DNA from: Thiobacillus sp. UBA2186
GTDB lineage: Bacteria > Pseudomonadota > Gammaproteobacteria > Burkholderiales > Thiobacillaceae
Reading direction: 5' to 3'
Length of the DNA stretch: 6,353 nucleotides
NCBI GenBank assembly: GCA_002327405.1
Contig: DCVO01000166.1
Span: 1,894 to 8,246 of the forward strand
The notes beneath the pieces were generated by a model that was not told the DNA's origin, did no database searches, and worked only from the letters and a program-made list of their open reading frames with translations. Numbering within the stretch: position 1 is the first letter of the stretch; each line of letters starts with the position of its first letter. The translations under genes were made by a program, and so were the position numbers. This document shows positions 6,061 through 6,353 of this stretch, one piece after another.

Positions 6061-6146
6061 GTGAGGCGTGAGGCGTGAGGCGTGAGGAACAGAAACGCGC
6101 GTAGCGCCCCACCCCGACTCCTCACTCCTCACTCCTCACTCCTCAC
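6061..6146. repeat. Inverted heptamer array in the hom-thrC gap
   Basis: The left arm is GTGAGGC three times (6061-6081) plus GTGAGGA (6082-6088). The right arm is ACTCCTC four times (6117-6144), whose complement is the same heptamer family in opposite orientation. Pairing 6061-6088 with 6119-6146 gives 25 matches of 28 around a 30-nt loop (6089-6118). The three mismatches fall at the same place in each GTGAGGC unit. A small GCGC/GCGC stem (6097-6100 with 6104-6107) could form inside the loop. In the hom-to-thrC transcript this is a long stable hairpin starting at the hom stop codon (6143-6145) and ending eight nt before the thrC ATG. It may act as an attenuator, processing site or partial terminator. 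No T-run follows. Function is inferred; the repeat structure is directly visible. Confidence 0.85.
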
Positions 6147-6353
6147 TTTCCTAAAGTTTCCAGACGAATGCGCGTGACCTTGCCCTGCACGGTGCCCAGC
6201 CCTTCGATGCGTGCGATGGCCGAATTCATCTGCTTCTCCAGGGTTTCGTGCGTCAGCAGGATGAGGTCGGTGCTGGCTTCGCCTTCTTCCGGCTCGCGCT
6301 GCATCAGCGCATCGATGGAAATCTCGCTGTCGGCCAGGATGCGGGTGATGTCG
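6143..6353 (-). CDS. hom: Homoserine dehydrogenase, C-terminal ACT domain (partial)
   Basis: The last 69 codons of a minus-strand gene enter from the right edge, ending in TGA at 6145-6143. The reading is D-I-T-R-I-L-A-D-S-E-I-S-I-D-A-L through G-T-V-Q-G-K-V-T-R-I-R-L-E. This matches the C-terminal ACT regulatory domain of monofunctional bacterial homoserine dehydrogenase, which senses threonine. The enzyme reduces aspartate semialdehyde to homoserine with NAD(P)H. The position directly upstream of thrC is the usual arrangement in many proteobacteria and supports the call. The catalytic and NAD-binding parts are outside the window. The final codons overlap the heptamer array: the AAG-TGA-GGA at the end is itself a repeat unit, so array changes could shift the stop codon. 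Confidence 0.93.
   Translation of the reverse strand, partial: DITRILADSEISIDALMQREPEEGEASTDLILLTHETLEKQMNSAIARIEGLGTVQGKVTRIRLETLGK

Noticed and set aside
4468..6078. Plus-strand open frame of 536 codons opposite thrC
   Set aside because: It is a mirror frame of thrC, full of Val, Gly, His and Asp without domains. thrC has all its family motifs on the other strand.
4511..6112. Minus-strand open frame of 533 codons in a different frame from thrC
   Set aside because: Its translation is an Arg-rich and Ala-rich shadow of thrC, and it begins inside the heptamer array.
6061..6144. CRISPR-like array
   Set aside because: The repeats are 7-mers directly abutting each other with no spacers, arranged as two opposed arms, which is not CRISPR architecture.

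Overview
This 6.35 kb window comes from a GC-rich bacterial chromosome. The gene content, the form of threonine synthase (about 480 aa, starting MKYISTRGQ) and the hom-thrC linkage suggest a proteobacterium, most likely a betaproteobacterium. That placement is from recalled family resemblance, not a search. All six complete genes are readable and intact, and a seventh runs off the right edge.

Layout: bases 1-94 hold no confident gene, possibly only the last codons of an upstream plus-strand gene ending at 33. A membrane-bound YdjM-type (DUF457) metal-dependent hydrolase is on the plus strand at 95-1123. Everything from 1225 to the right edge is on the minus strand. In transcription order this is hom (partial, homoserine dehydrogenase ACT domain), thrC (threonine synthase), a four-cysteine uracil-DNA glycosylase-superfamily protein, a glutathione S-transferase-like protein, a lipoprotein with a circularly permuted NlpC/P60-type cysteine hydrolase domain (YiiX/YebB-like), and msrA (methionine sulfoxide reductase A).

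Spacing within the minus-strand run is tight. thrC and the glycosylase gene overlap by 41 nt, gaps of 30 and 24 nt follow, and the lipoprotein gene and msrA overlap by 4 nt (ATGA). hom and thrC are the last steps from aspartate semialdehyde to threonine (the homoserine kinase is not in view). The downstream genes concern DNA repair, thiol or oxidative chemistry and the cell envelope. They look like passengers of the same transcription unit rather than one pathway.

The two real spacers are the least ordinary part. The convergent gap (1124-1224) carries a near-perfect 20-position inverted repeat whose right side is three tandem copies of a 9-mer (consensus YTCCCCGTG). The hom-thrC gap (6055-6142) carries a heptamer array in two opposite arms, (GTGAGGC)x3 plus GTGAGGA on the left and (ACTCCTC)x4 on the right. 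These can fold into a 28-position stem with a 30-nt loop, and the hom stop codon lies inside it. Both look like members of short-repeat families forming terminator-like or attenuator-like structures. I found no CRISPR, tRNA or rRNA, no complete mobile element, and no clearly new multi-gene system.
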